Below, piece after piece: positions 1 to 10,810 of a stretch of 64,000 nt of DNA. This stretch comes from Balanoglossus misakiensis (lineage: Eukaryota > Hemichordata), in NCBI GenBank assembly GCA_040954595.2, contig CM082598.2:1550001-1614000 (forward strand). Direction: 5' to 3'. Each line of letters starts with the position of its first letter. The first letter of the stretch is position 1. The translations under genes were made by a program, and so were the position numbers. The notes beneath the pieces were generated by a model. The model was not told the origin of the DNA. It ran no database searches and saw only the letters and a list, made by a program, of their open reading frames with translations.

Positions 1-1040
1 AGACAGCGGGGAAGTCAGTAGGCAAACGAGACAACCACACAACCGTTCTACAACTTGTAAGTATATATTCTATTTCTTGCACAAATCACATTTATTTCTG
101 TGTTACATATCCTAGATGGGATGTATTCGCACCGTATCAGTCAACTTTGATGGTACATGCTTGCAGACTAATCGTACGTCCGATGGTCTGATCAATATTG
201 CTATCGAAGATTGTGACTAAAGTTTTCTTGGTAAACCAAAACAGGTTCTTCTGATAATGGACCAGTCTATCTCGTTTCTTAGTTCCCCAATCAGCAGAGT
301 GTAATTGGTGTGTTCAACCAGTCATGGACATCGGTATTTGAGTTGTATGATTTGATAAAAACAGAGCGGTTCAAAAACTAGTCCCCAGTCCGTTCGAGAA
401 AGCAGTATGCGGAGATTCTGGTGTCCATTCTCGGCTATGATTGACACATTAGAGCGAAACGTATACTGGCAGAGGACGAACAGTTTTGCCTTACATCCAA
501 TCTCCACTGGCGTTGTCCGGCACCGGTGTATTCATGATTACACAGTGTACAGTTATATTTGTGTTAGCTGTTAGTTAATAAGATTATTTTGATTTCTTCA
601 TAGACAGATGTAATTTTATTTCAATTCTGACCAACAAGAGATGCCATGATTAAAGAACACACACAACAACAAAACAAAGATCAAAATTCGTGAGCGGTCA
701 TTCAAATTTAAAATCAAGCCGTTGAGAAAGACATCTACATTGCCAATGAAGCACAGACAGAAATAATGAATAGCGAAGAGTACAGGCATACTAAGTTCTA
801 TGACAATTCATAAAAATAACCATTACAAATTACTTTTTAAAACTTCTACCCAAAAGACTTGTGACTGACCACATAGCTTCCAAGTTTGCTTTACACTCAC
901 CACATTGTCTGTCACAACAATGGCGCTGCTCATAAGTGCACTTTTGCCTTGACCCGACAACCTTTTTTTGCGACGGACGAAATCAGAGACAAAATGGCGT
1001 CCCGGTTGTCCTTGTACGTGGATACGCTTGACGCGTTTAC
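1..1040. other. intergenic, nothing recognised
   Basis: AT-rich sequence with only short open frames on either strand. None shows a recognisable domain, a plausible signal peptide or a convincing pair of splice sites. It may be the upstream region of the death-domain gene that follows, or the end of a gene outside the window. Confidence 0.5.
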
Positions 1041-1045
1041 TTCGT

Positions 1046-1211
1046 GTTGCCACGGTTACGAGAACCAGATTCTAGAAAAGAGGTTCACAAAATAAAATAT
1101 AACAAAGTGTGATGCCAATTCCGGCTCTATGACATGTACTGCTTTTCTTGCAGTTTTCTTGGAGAAACGCCAATTGTCTTCCAAGTGTCTCACCAGCGTT
1201 GCCATGGTAGC
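1046..1211. promoter_or_regulatory. two X-box-like (RFX) palindromes
   Basis: GTTGCCACGGTTAC lies at 1046-1059 and GTTGCCATGGTAGC at 1198-1211. Both are near matches to the RFX-factor X-box (GTHNYYATRRNAAC), each off by one or two bases. The second sits 41 bp before the first possible ATG of the death-domain gene. A promoter role is inferred from position and motif only. Confidence 0.35.
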
Positions 1212-1251
1212 AGCGGCGTGAAATTGCTTGACGACGCGCACCGGAATCATC

Positions 1252-3417
1252 ATGACACACAACGTTGATTCTGATCGCCTGTCCCCAACAGAAGTGGGAA
1301 GTAATATTCTGGTGTTGGGGAATCATTTGAAAGAATGGGAGGTGTATTGCAAACGAGATCTTGGTGGAATTGCCAGAAAAGTTAAAGAGCTGGATTTCAG
1401 TTTGCAAGGTATAAGTTTTATGCACTTAGTTGATTTAGGAAATCTGATTTGAGCAAAATCATTCTCTTTTTTCGCCAAAAAGGGGGAAAGTGAAATCACG
1501 ACCGCCCTCTATGGTACACTTTGCACCAACCTTTGTTTTTACTGGGGTCTCCTGCAATGGAAAGAATCGATTGTCTATGACAACACCACCGCTGAATGGT
1601 CTGATATTGATTATTGAAAAAAGGATTAGAAAATCGCATGATCACAACCACGGGACATTTGTTTTATCTCAAAACAATCAATACGAGGCCATACGAAGAA
1701 ATCTTTTCGTTGAGGACGTCCCTTTATGTCGTTTACATACACCAGAAACCGACGGCTTAACAGGACCAAAGTTCCAATTCCGCGAAACTAAAAACACACT
1801 AGGTATGTCCACTACACACAGATATTCTGTGTCATTTGCAATGGGTAAATAATGATCACGATATGGTGCATTATGTAATCTAAATACATTATTGATATGG
1901 CTGATCTTTGATAATTATTTTTATGCTAATTTTCGGAGATGCATAGTAACAACATGGGCGTAAATACACAAGTCAAGTGCTCGTATAAGAATTGTGCTCT
2001 AGACTTGGAATCTTGGCAGTTTTGAGGGTTAGTGGTGGTTCAGCGTTGTCTGCATAATGTATTGTGTCACTCACGTCTCCAAGTTTTCTTTGATGTCAGA
2101 CTGCAACCCGGCCCAGGTGGAGAAGAAATCAAGAGCCAGACTCGACAAATTGAAGATTCCGCGCTCGGCCGGCGCCAGACCCAAAGACGTGCTGGTCACA
2201 CGGAGGAACGTACCGGTCATCTCCAAGGTCATCGGCCAGCTCTACTGGCGAGTGGGGCTCAAGCTGGGCCTCAGCAAGGACAAACTTGAACACATTCGCA
2301 GCAACAGCAGAGGCAACGATACCAAAGCAGCGGCCGATGTTGTCAGCGCTTGGGCAGAGAAGGAACAAGACGGAGCGACCGTGAAGCAACTAGCGAACGT
2401 GGTCGATCGATATGACTCCAAGCTTGCCAACTGCATTAGAGACCTACAAACTGCAGGTAAAAGGCAAACATCGCGTGGGGAACCCGTAGCCATACAAGTT
2501 CTATAATACACTAATCATACTAGTTGAAATAGTCGCTGCGTAATAATCTTATAATTCCACAATCCAGCGATGATCATTCAAAAAGATAGTTTTTTCACTA
2601 GTCTTCTCTGTGTAGCAACTGTTGTTATTTCTCCACACAGCAAACACCATAGATACGGTCTATTCATACATAGATCTCGTATTCTGCTTCTCTGTATACC
2701 ATACTCGTCTCTCATCATTTTCTATATTTATCTCATTCCCCCAGATGCCAACACTCTTGCTAAGGCATTTACGCCTCGCCACATTTACGATTTATTTGGA
2801 GAACAGGACATCTTCGCAGTGTCAATTCGACTGAAAGACAACTACAAGGAAGTGGCCAATGAACTCGGCTTGAGCACAGAGGTGGTCGGGATAATCAGCG
2901 ACGCCAGTCGAGAGACGGACATTCTGGGGGCAAGAGGGATGTTGAAACTTTGGAGGAAAGTGGACAAAGGAATGTGCACCTGGTCCAGACTGATCGAAGC
3001 CGCCAGGAAGGTCAATGAGGAGACCGCGGAGGCACTTGATAAGATCCGCAAAGAAGGTAAATTGTTTAGTAGGAGCTCGAGTTTTGATGTTTTAGGACCC
3101 GAAAATGTTTCATCATTATTTACCCTTACTGTATAACTTGTCCTACAGGTCCCCTAGATGATTGTGTTCTGGAAGAACTCGCTCTTCATCTCGGAATCGA
3201 GTGGCAAGCGGTCGGAATCAGATTGCGATTCTCAACCAGGCAAATATTTGCCATCGTTGCGGACAGTCCGACGGAAGAAATTGCAATTGTTAATATGCTG
3301 CGGATATTTAGAACCAAGATACTGCCTTCTGATAATGACACTCACCACGCTGTTCTCTGCGCGGCGCTTCGGGACACGGAGCGCAAGGATTTGGCCATAG
3401 TTCTAGCCGGGAAATGA
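1252..3417 (+). CDS. triple death-domain protein, five-exon model
   Basis: Proposed exons are 1252-1408, 1491-1802, 2100-2456, 2745-3056 and 3149-3417, giving 468 residues. Every junction is phase 1, and the last three exons each encode one six-helix death-domain-like unit. The first unit contains ISKVIGQLYWRVGLKLGLS. The second contains VANELGLSTEVVGII followed by TWSRLIEAARKV. The third contains LALHLGIEWQAVGIRLR and ends in LAIVLAGK before TGA. Death domains are homotypic interaction modules of apoptosis and innate-immune signalling; no catalytic or nucleotide-binding domain is visible, so an adaptor role is inferred. Exons 1 (coiled-coil-like) and 2 (unrecognised) rest on donors AAG|GTATAAG and TAG|GTATGT. 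The exon 2 acceptor at 1490 has a weak pyrimidine tract, so the N-terminus is less sure. An alternative start is ATG 2093. Confidence 0.65.
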
Positions 3418-5040
3418 CAATCCTACATTCCACATCCTGGTTTCCATCCCATCGTGCAACGCGCTAAGAGACAGTGCGTCTAGCTGCCGCAAAGAGGTGG
3501 TGTCGCGATTGGCCGTTGTCGTAAATGGGTATTACCCATTCCCACGGCACCATGCGTTCGCAGGGAAGACCAAATCTTGCCACTGAACATGCACGACAGT
3601 GTATAGCTCACAGGAATTCTTTTGCAATGAAGAAACATGAATGTTAAACGTTAATACTCAAACAAAACTCCAAATCGTGCACAAAGATACGCAATTTTCA
3701 GCTCAAATATACCTTTTTACGGCTTTCGATTAATCTTACATTGTAAAATATTTTCATGTTCACCATAACATGCCAACATATCCTGTGAGACTTGTTGGCC
3801 TTTCTTAGTTGAATTTGCACATCACCAAATCAATCAGATCGATGAAATCATTATACATGTATATTCAAACCAAATGACCAAAAAGTACTTGAGATTTATT
3901 CTTTCGCTCGACTTTTTATTAAAGGCCCAGTAACTCTATTTTTTGGCAATTTCTCAGTATTTTTCTCCCTTCTATCAACTCGGGTTTCTTGTATTGCGCC
4001 AGGCTGGATAGCTTTATGAAATGGTCAGTCCGTTAGCTTCTCAACAAATTACTACTGAGCAATATTTATGTTTTACAGAGTAAATCAAGAAACCACTGTT
4101 GAAACCCCTTATAACGATTCCGGATTTGATTCTGGATATTAGAAGATAGCGCCGATACAACAGGAAACGTTAGCATAGACAAGTGTGCGAATGAAATTCA
4201 GTTTTCATCAACACGTGCTTAACTGAAGGAGAATTGACATCTTATCGTTTGAATGTGCGAAGAACAGAAATCAACAAAGTGCAAACGTTCGGTCCCTTCC
4301 AACAGTCGCACATACTTGACATTTTCAAATTCTGCGTATTTCTTACGGAATCAGTCAGCAGAAGAGTCAGGTGTAAAAACACTGTCTGACTAGTATGCAA
4401 ATATAAGAAACAAGTACATCGAAGTCGTCATCGAACTTAAAAATAGTAAAACTCACAGAAGCGAATCTATAATCTATAAAAGAGTTTGCCAAAGATTGAT
4501 ACATTCTAAGACAACAACTCGAAAAAAGGATACATAAAATTGAATGATTTAGTTTTGATAATTTTCGGTATGGGGAGGCTAGAGGAAAGGTGTGATTTGC
4601 GAACAATGCTTCCGTCACTAATTGACGTCCATCAGTCAGTTCTCGTTTCTCCTTCTCAAGTGTTTTAACCTTTCTGATATCACGTGTCTGAGCCTCTCCT
4701 TAGCTTTACCTGTCACGGAGCTTTTTCAGAAAATCTAAAAACGAGACAAATATCGCCGAATTCTCTCTACCTTAAACATGTTTTTGCTACCTAGGTGAAT
4801 GATGGAAATCTCATATGGTCGACACAATTTCAAGATGGCCGATATCTCTTCTTTCCTGTGCGTCAATCTTTCATTCTTTTTTGTCTCCTCTCTCAATCAA
4901 ATTGGTTCGCCAACAAAGAAGCCGCCCCTGCACACGTGACAGCCTCAACAAGAGATCTTCTCACCAAGTATGAACACGTGGGAGGGAAAGTTTCAGAGAA
5001 CGACAAACAACCCCTTTCTCAAAGGATGCTGGGAAGGAAA
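3418..5040. other. intergenic, nothing recognised
   Basis: About 1.6 kb of AT-rich DNA between the death-domain gene and the receptor gene. Open frames are short and lack domains or splice context. It probably contains the 3' untranslated region of the first gene and the distal promoter of the second. Confidence 0.5.
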
Positions 5041-5051
5041 CGAGGAGATTG

Positions 5052-5057
5052 TATAAA
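5052..5057 (+). promoter_or_regulatory. TATA box of receptor gene
   Basis: TATAAA lies 62 bp before the chosen ATG at 5114. It is at a suitable distance for a transcription start near 5080 and a short 5' leader. Position and motif are the only evidence. Confidence 0.45.
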
Positions 5058-5113
5058 GCATGTGTCTTGTCCACTGAATTCACATCATTGGCTCACAGGC
5101 GTATAGATTCAAC

Positions 5114-8100
5114 ATGGACAGTTTCTTCGTCTTCTTCGGACTTTTCCTCTGCTTGGCTTCAGTTAACGCCACCGAGCTCAACAAAACCTCCGCAATTGCC
5201 CTGCTGTGGGAGCATGGTTTCGACGACGAATGCATCAATAGCGTTGAGCTGGCGTTATACACGCCCAACGGTGTTTGTTCCAACGGAACCCACGACCAGT
5301 GTGACCGACCCCCGACGTTTGCCGGGCAAGAACCGTGGCTCTGCAATTGCGACGCGGACTGTACCTTTTACGGCGATTGCTGTGCCGGCCGCGACCCAGC
5401 GTGCGTTACCAGCAGAGTCTTGCAGCCAGACGGGGAGTATTCAGCCTGCGTGGTCACAGACAGCGTCATCAGAACCGGTGTATGGATGGTTGCAATGTGT
5501 CCACACCAGTTTACTGCTGATACACATCTGGATTCTGTAACGTTGAGGGCCAACTGTGAGACAACTCCTGATCTCTTAGGTATAGTTTGAACATTACATG
5601 ATTGCAACACAATACGCACAGTAAAGCTCGGGGTAATCCGTATAAAGCGTGTGAAACTACAACCACCTGTTAGAGCACTGAATTGAACACCTATAGTTAG
5701 GTGGAAACGAGCCATCGGGTCTAATGCTAATTATAATGTACCATTTTGATGGATTTGATTTCAATGTTTTTCTGTATGTCTTTGTTTACAGATGATGAAA
5801 ATACTCTCCTGACGACTCCCGTGTCCAAACAAGATACAGTGTTTCGGAACGTGTACTGTGCCCTGTGCAACGGCGTGAACAGTGAAGACGTGGAGTTCTG
5901 GACGAAGACGTGGTCTTGCTATGGACCAGCGCCGCCTACTCCGACAAGCTCCATCAGGAATGTCACAAACTCGCTCGATAATAAGACATGTAAGTTGTCG
6001 GTCTCACAGCCATCACACCCCACCCATAGCCTTCGTACCTGTGTCCCACTAATCGAGACTTGCCATGACACGCACCCTGTCGCCGAATTGTGCGAGTCAT
6101 TCCTGGCTGTAACCGGCGTTTTCTCGTATCCAACGCCGCATCGGCTTCCCTTTATTACCAATAGATTCGTGTATTTCAAGAACGCGTTCTGCGTCATGTG
6201 TCATTATGGTGTGAATGTCGGACACCATGTCAGATGTGGCATCAGACGTCCGCAAGATATGATGTCTCCTTGGACATCACACAACAACTTTCCTCCAACG
6301 CCCACTTTCCAAGCGACCCTTTTCATTGGTTTAAACCGTCCAGCCGTTCTGGAGATTTCAAACAACCTGACAATGGTTCTCACTACGCCTTGTCAAAATG
6401 GCACAGTGTACGACCCCATTAAAGAGGAATGCTTCACTCTTATCTTGAATTCGATGAATTCCTCTATTCCGTCCCTCCCCAAAATTACGAGACAGCTTGG
6501 TAGTAGTGACACCAGACTCCGACAGAATCCCGCATGTGCAAACTTGAAGTATTTGCTTAAACTACACATCGAGGCAAACCTCCCCCATGTTTCATATCAG
6601 AAAATTAATACTTCAGCGAGGTTTTCGGATATATTGATCCAGTTTTTACATTTTTCTGTGTCGCCAGATGCATGTTACCAAATACTGAACGTTTCAGCTC
6701 GGCCACAGGAAGACGAACAAAACCATGAGTCTGTCAGTGTCATTATCGAGAGCATTGTCATCGCCACCGTGTTAGATATCATTGATCCAACTGTTGATTT
6801 GCAAACCGTTCTCAGGTTGTTCGGTGTGAACGTGACAGAATTTCAAATACAGGTGGAAACGTCGGTTGGAGTTTGTGATCATCTTGGCGATGAGCTGAGG
6901 TTTGACTCGGTCGATCAGGTCCAATTTCTTGACGAGAACGCTCACCAAAATGTCGCGGGCGGGGTTCCCATAAAGGTTCAAAGAAGTGGTAGTGTTTATT
7001 TCGTTAGTGATATTCAATATTCGGTCGTGTTACCTATAGACAATACCGCCAACATTCAGTATCGTTTTCAAACATGCAAAATCGGGGAATTGTCAACTTC
7101 AAATCAGCTGGAGGAAAAGCTTAAGACAACCGAGCCGCCCCAAGAGTCAGATTTCTGCCTATCGGGCAGTGTTGTTCAACTCTCAAACAGTCGGTTCCTA
7201 GTAAGAGATGGCTTGTTACATACAGAAGATATTGCCAATGCAGAGGTTTTGAAATTTAGGATATCTTCGGGTGGGGATTTCGCGTCAGTGTGTATTCCCC
7301 CGGACGCTCCTGGTGAGACGTTTGCGGCGATAACCGGAGTGCGGCGATGGCTGGTGGGTTTTTTGGTCTACATCTCCGTGTTCTGTTCAACTGCTTCCAC
7401 TTTCGCTGTGTCTGTGTTTCTCATCACACGGCAAAAAGTGGAAAGCACGTGTTTCTCGTTGTTAATGGGCAGTGTATTACTGTCCGAAATTTTGGCCATG
7501 GTTATCGGCGAAAACAAGCTCCCAGCCGTCTCTTGCTTAATATGTGAAGTTCTGAAACAATTCAGTCACATCAGTGGTTTTGCCTGGCTGCTCTCTTTCG
7601 CAGTGTCGGTCTACGTTAGCGAAAATCTTGAAGAAAACCAATCACTCAGTAAAAGAAACACGTTCCTCAGTATCGCATGGGGACTGTTTATCCCAATCAT
7701 CATTGTGGGTTGTGAGCTGATCTTTTTGTTGGGCGCTTATGAAAGCTTTGTGGTCTTGGTGAGCGGACAGGCCGGGTGTTCGGTTATTTATTTGGTCCCA
7801 CGCCTTGTCTTCATACACGGTCCCTGCTGTTTGACCTTGCTTTTAACCGTGCCGGTGATTATTGCTGTATTCCGCGTTACAAAGTGCCAACAGTCCGGGA
7901 ACTATCTCTTATGGGTGCTTGTTAAGATCTACCTGGTATTTTGCATATTCGCGGCTGTTGCTCTGGTGAGAGAATTCTTATTTTCTGCCGTTGGTGTTCT
8001 GGTCTGTGACACGGTTCTAGCATTGAGAGGTATCATGTTGCTTATCTGTCTCATCCAATGTGCCAAGGACACGGATCGGGAAAGCCGTTTCCAGCGTTAC

Positions 8101-8157
8101 CACTGGGGAAACTCATCTGTCCGTGGTCCATCAACAGTGACCGTTACAGTCACATAA
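5114..8157 (+). CDS. somatomedin-B seven-transmembrane receptor
   Basis: Two exons, 5114-5579 and 5792-8157, join in phase 1 (TTAG|GTATAG donor, TTTACAG acceptor) to give 943 residues. Residues 1-19 form a signal peptide ending in LCLASVNA. A somatomedin-B-like cysteine motif, CNCDADCTFYGDCC, lies at residues 77-90. It is followed by a roughly 580-residue ectodomain rich in cysteines and Asn-X-Ser/Thr sites. Seven hydrophobic segments fill residues 670-910, starting near RRWLVGFLVYISVFCSTAS, then a tail of about 30 residues ending in repeated Thr-Val. The membrane part resembles secretin/Methuselah-like (family B) receptors. No GPS cleavage motif is evident, so it is probably not a self-cleaving adhesion receptor. 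Ligand and G protein are unknown. Confidence 0.85.
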
Positions 8158-9124
8158 TTACAAATCTTAACGATATCTAATGAACCCCACTTTGCCCCAA
8201 TAACACTCATTAGTGTTACACTGTTTCCTTTAGAGTTCACTGTGTAATGTAGCTTGTAAATTTTACAACTTATTTATAGAAATGGTTTTTATGTAAAAGG
8301 TGTAAATGATTTTAACACCTGCCCAGCCTGGTTTGACGCTTCTGTCAACTTGAGATTTCTCACTTGTAGCTCTGTCTGTGCAGTACAAAGTGAAGTAGGT
8401 GTAGGCATGCATGATGTCACCGTGACGATTTCTAATGACGTCAGTCTACTCCAGAGTAACGTTTTTAATGAAACACACAAAATATCAGTATTTTTGAATA
8501 TATATGTCTTTCAATATATAGTATCTTTGACTATTTTGCATACCACCCATATTTGTTGTATTTTAGGAGATAGTTATAACTCTGGTATTGTTTGATTAAA
8601 TGAACAAATCAATTAAATACATGTTGAATTTTTACACGTTTAACTTACATGCATTTACTCAAAGATAGTTAAAATATTTGGCGTATTGTTGTATTTCATT
8701 GTTGCATTAACCACTCCTGTAGCAGCTTTTAGTTACTTAACTGTTCTTCGATTATTGTGACTCTTACATTGGAACCCATGCATTTCCCTGTGGAAACATA
8801 GGTGGAGAAAATGATTAACAAACATGCTTTTCAAGATGGCCGCCACTTGAAAACTGTCAGTGGTATATTTCAATGTCATGTAAATCTTTCACTAACTTTG
8901 ACATCATCCTATTTATCCTTTCTTGCATGATTCACTTATTTACAAAAACATATACATGTAATCATATTTATCTATCGGCCTACATGTATACCGGTATGTA
9001 TCTATGTAGGGGCCTATGTGATGTATATGTATTTTATCATCGTTAAGTTATATTGTAAAAATACTCAATAAATACTGTAACAAGTATGTTACATACACGT
9101 TCTAAAGTTCTGAAGTTGTGTTTT
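8158..9124. other. 3' UTR space between convergent genes
   Basis: The receptor (+) and the glycosyltransferase (-) converge here. The stretch is AT-rich and non-coding. An AATAAA lies near 9066 on the plus strand and could end the receptor transcript. No other feature is seen. Confidence 0.5.
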
Positions 9125-10810
9125 TCAAATCAATTGTTTGACATTATCCTGTTCTTTCAGTTCACTCTTGAACTTGTCCGGTAGATATTCATCCCAGTTG
9201 AAACAGTTGAGATAATTGCGGTAAACTGGATGCAACATCCAGCGTTTAAACGCGGCGGCCACGTAGAATTGGTACCGGTAGTCGCCATGTCTCTCGTACT
9301 CTTTGCGAGCGTGGAAAGCCGAAAAGTCGTTGCAGGCGGCGACTCGCAGTTTCCCCAGGCCATCCCAGAAGAAATCGTGGTGGCCAAACCTGGGGAGATC
9401 AGGTGTAAACCCAACACTTCTGACAGACAGAGTTTTTGCCATGAAAAAGTTGATCGCCTCATCAGCCATCTGACATGAGGACGACCCTTCTAGGGGGTAA
9501 CCCCCGCGTTGTCGCTTCAAACAATATCCAGTTTGAGATTTTTCCCGGAAAAGGACGTTACTATAAGACCTGTCTAATATTGAGATGTCAGACTCTACGA
9601 GACCGCTGACGATATCGAGTCCCCATTTCTTGTTTTGCAGTTTCGCCAACATATTTTCCAGAGATGTGCTTTCGGTGAACAAGAAATCGTCATCAACCCA
9701 CAGAAAGTATTCGGTTTGAACTTGACTCACTAATAAATTTCGCCCCGCAAACCACCCTTCCGCAAATGGCATGATATAGTGCATAACACCAGGAAGGTCT
9801 AACGATTGCGGGTGTTCGGAGTCATCAGCGACAAGTATTGTAATGTTGGGGTAAAACTTTCGAATACTTTCAATCAGGCCCAACACAGCTTCGTACCTTT
9901 CGAACGTCTTCGTGACTATAGTGACTTTTTCAGTGATGTCGAATTTGTCGTTATGGTTGTAAAGTCTGGGAAAATATTCTCTGTACACGTGAATATTAAT
10001 CTTGGCGGTAAAAGACATTAATTTTACAAGTATAATGTCGCGTTTATTTGTATCATACTGTGTGCTTGTATACACCACGTTCGACAGTATCAGACTGGCC
10101 TGATCGTGATCCATGCCTGGTTGAAAATCTAATACCATGTTGCTGGTTCCGCTTCCTGTGACGTGGACGTTGCCGTTGACAACTCCGCCGTTCACACTCA
10201 GGGTACCGTATCCACGATCCGATACGAAACCGAGTCTGAACCTGATTCCGCTCAGGAGATGACTCCAAAACAAAGGATGGAACGACAAACCCAGCAATCG
10301 AATTGAATGCAGTGGTTCCACAGTCAGTCCACTTCCGGCAAAGGTCAGAGGTGAAAGTGAAGGACACACAGCCATTGGCTCCTTCCTGGCGTTTTCATTT
10401 TTCTCAAACTCTCGCCACTGAACTTCCCGTTTCTCTAACGGCACATCTTCATCGATTCGCCAAATGTAACTCTTGCTACCAGTGTTACGCTTGCATTCAC
10501 AGTGTTCGGTTTCCATAGCCACCCCATCATCTTCCGTAGACTCAAACATGTGACCCCTCCCCCTTGTTAGATGTTGCAGAATCCGTGCAAACGTGGACTG
10601 AAATTCACCGCCCTGACCCTTTTCAATCTTTGAAGACTGGAACACAAATTTCATTGTTGACTTTCCCGCCAATTCACTGATCTTTTCGTTGTTCATAACA
10701 ACAAGGATTACTCCCATGACCAACATTAATGTAAAGATCGCCCTCATTCCCAACAGTGTCGACGACAACATTGAAGACTTTACAGCCATTTTGGAAATCA
10801 GTGAACACAC
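9125..10810 (-). CDS. beta-1,4-N-acetylgalactosaminyltransferase-like protein
   Basis: A single uninterrupted frame of 561 codons. The N-terminus is a type II Golgi anchor: basic residues, then a hydrophobic stretch around residues 18-35 (LLGMRAIFTLMLVMGVILVV). The catalytic region resembles the B4GALNT1/B4GALNT2 branch of GT2-type transferases. It shows VTIVTKTFERYEAVLGLIES, then a nucleotide-sugar-binding segment ending in VADDSEHP near residue 325, then the metal-binding acidic motif WVDDDFLF near residue 373. Length matches vertebrate relatives (about 530-570 residues). The expected reaction is transfer of GalNAc from UDP-GalNAc to a glycolipid or N-glycan acceptor in the Golgi; acceptor specificity cannot be read from sequence. 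Either Met1 or Met9 (MAVKSS) may be the start. Lack of introns in the coding region may be ancestral or the result of retroposition. Confidence 0.88.
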   Translation of the reverse strand: MCSLISKMAVKSSMLSSTLLGMRAIFTLMLVMGVILVVMNNEKISELAGKSTMKFVFQSSKIEKGQGGEFQSTFARILQHLTRGRGHMFESTEDDGVAMETEHCECKRNTGSKSYIWRIDEDVPLEKREVQWREFEKNENARKEPMAVCPSLSPLTFAGSGLTVEPLHSIRLLGLSFHPLFWSHLLSGIRFRLGFVSDRGYGTLSVNGGVVNGNVHVTGSGTSNMVLDFQPGMDHDQASLILSNVVYTSTQYDTNKRDIILVKLMSFTAKINIHVYREYFPRLYNHNDKFDITEKVTIVTKTFERYEAVLGLIESIRKFYPNITILVADDSEHPQSLDLPGVMHYIMPFAEGWFAGRNLLVSQVQTEYFLWVDDDFLFTESTSLENMLAKLQNKKWGLDIVSGLVESDISILDRSYSNVLFREKSQTGYCLKRQRGGYPLEGSSSCQMADEAINFFMAKTLSVRSVGFTPDLPRFGHHDFFWDGLGKLRVAACNDFSAFHARKEYERHGDYRYQFYVAAAFKRWMLHPVYRNYLNCFNWDEYLPDKFKSELKEQDNVKQLI

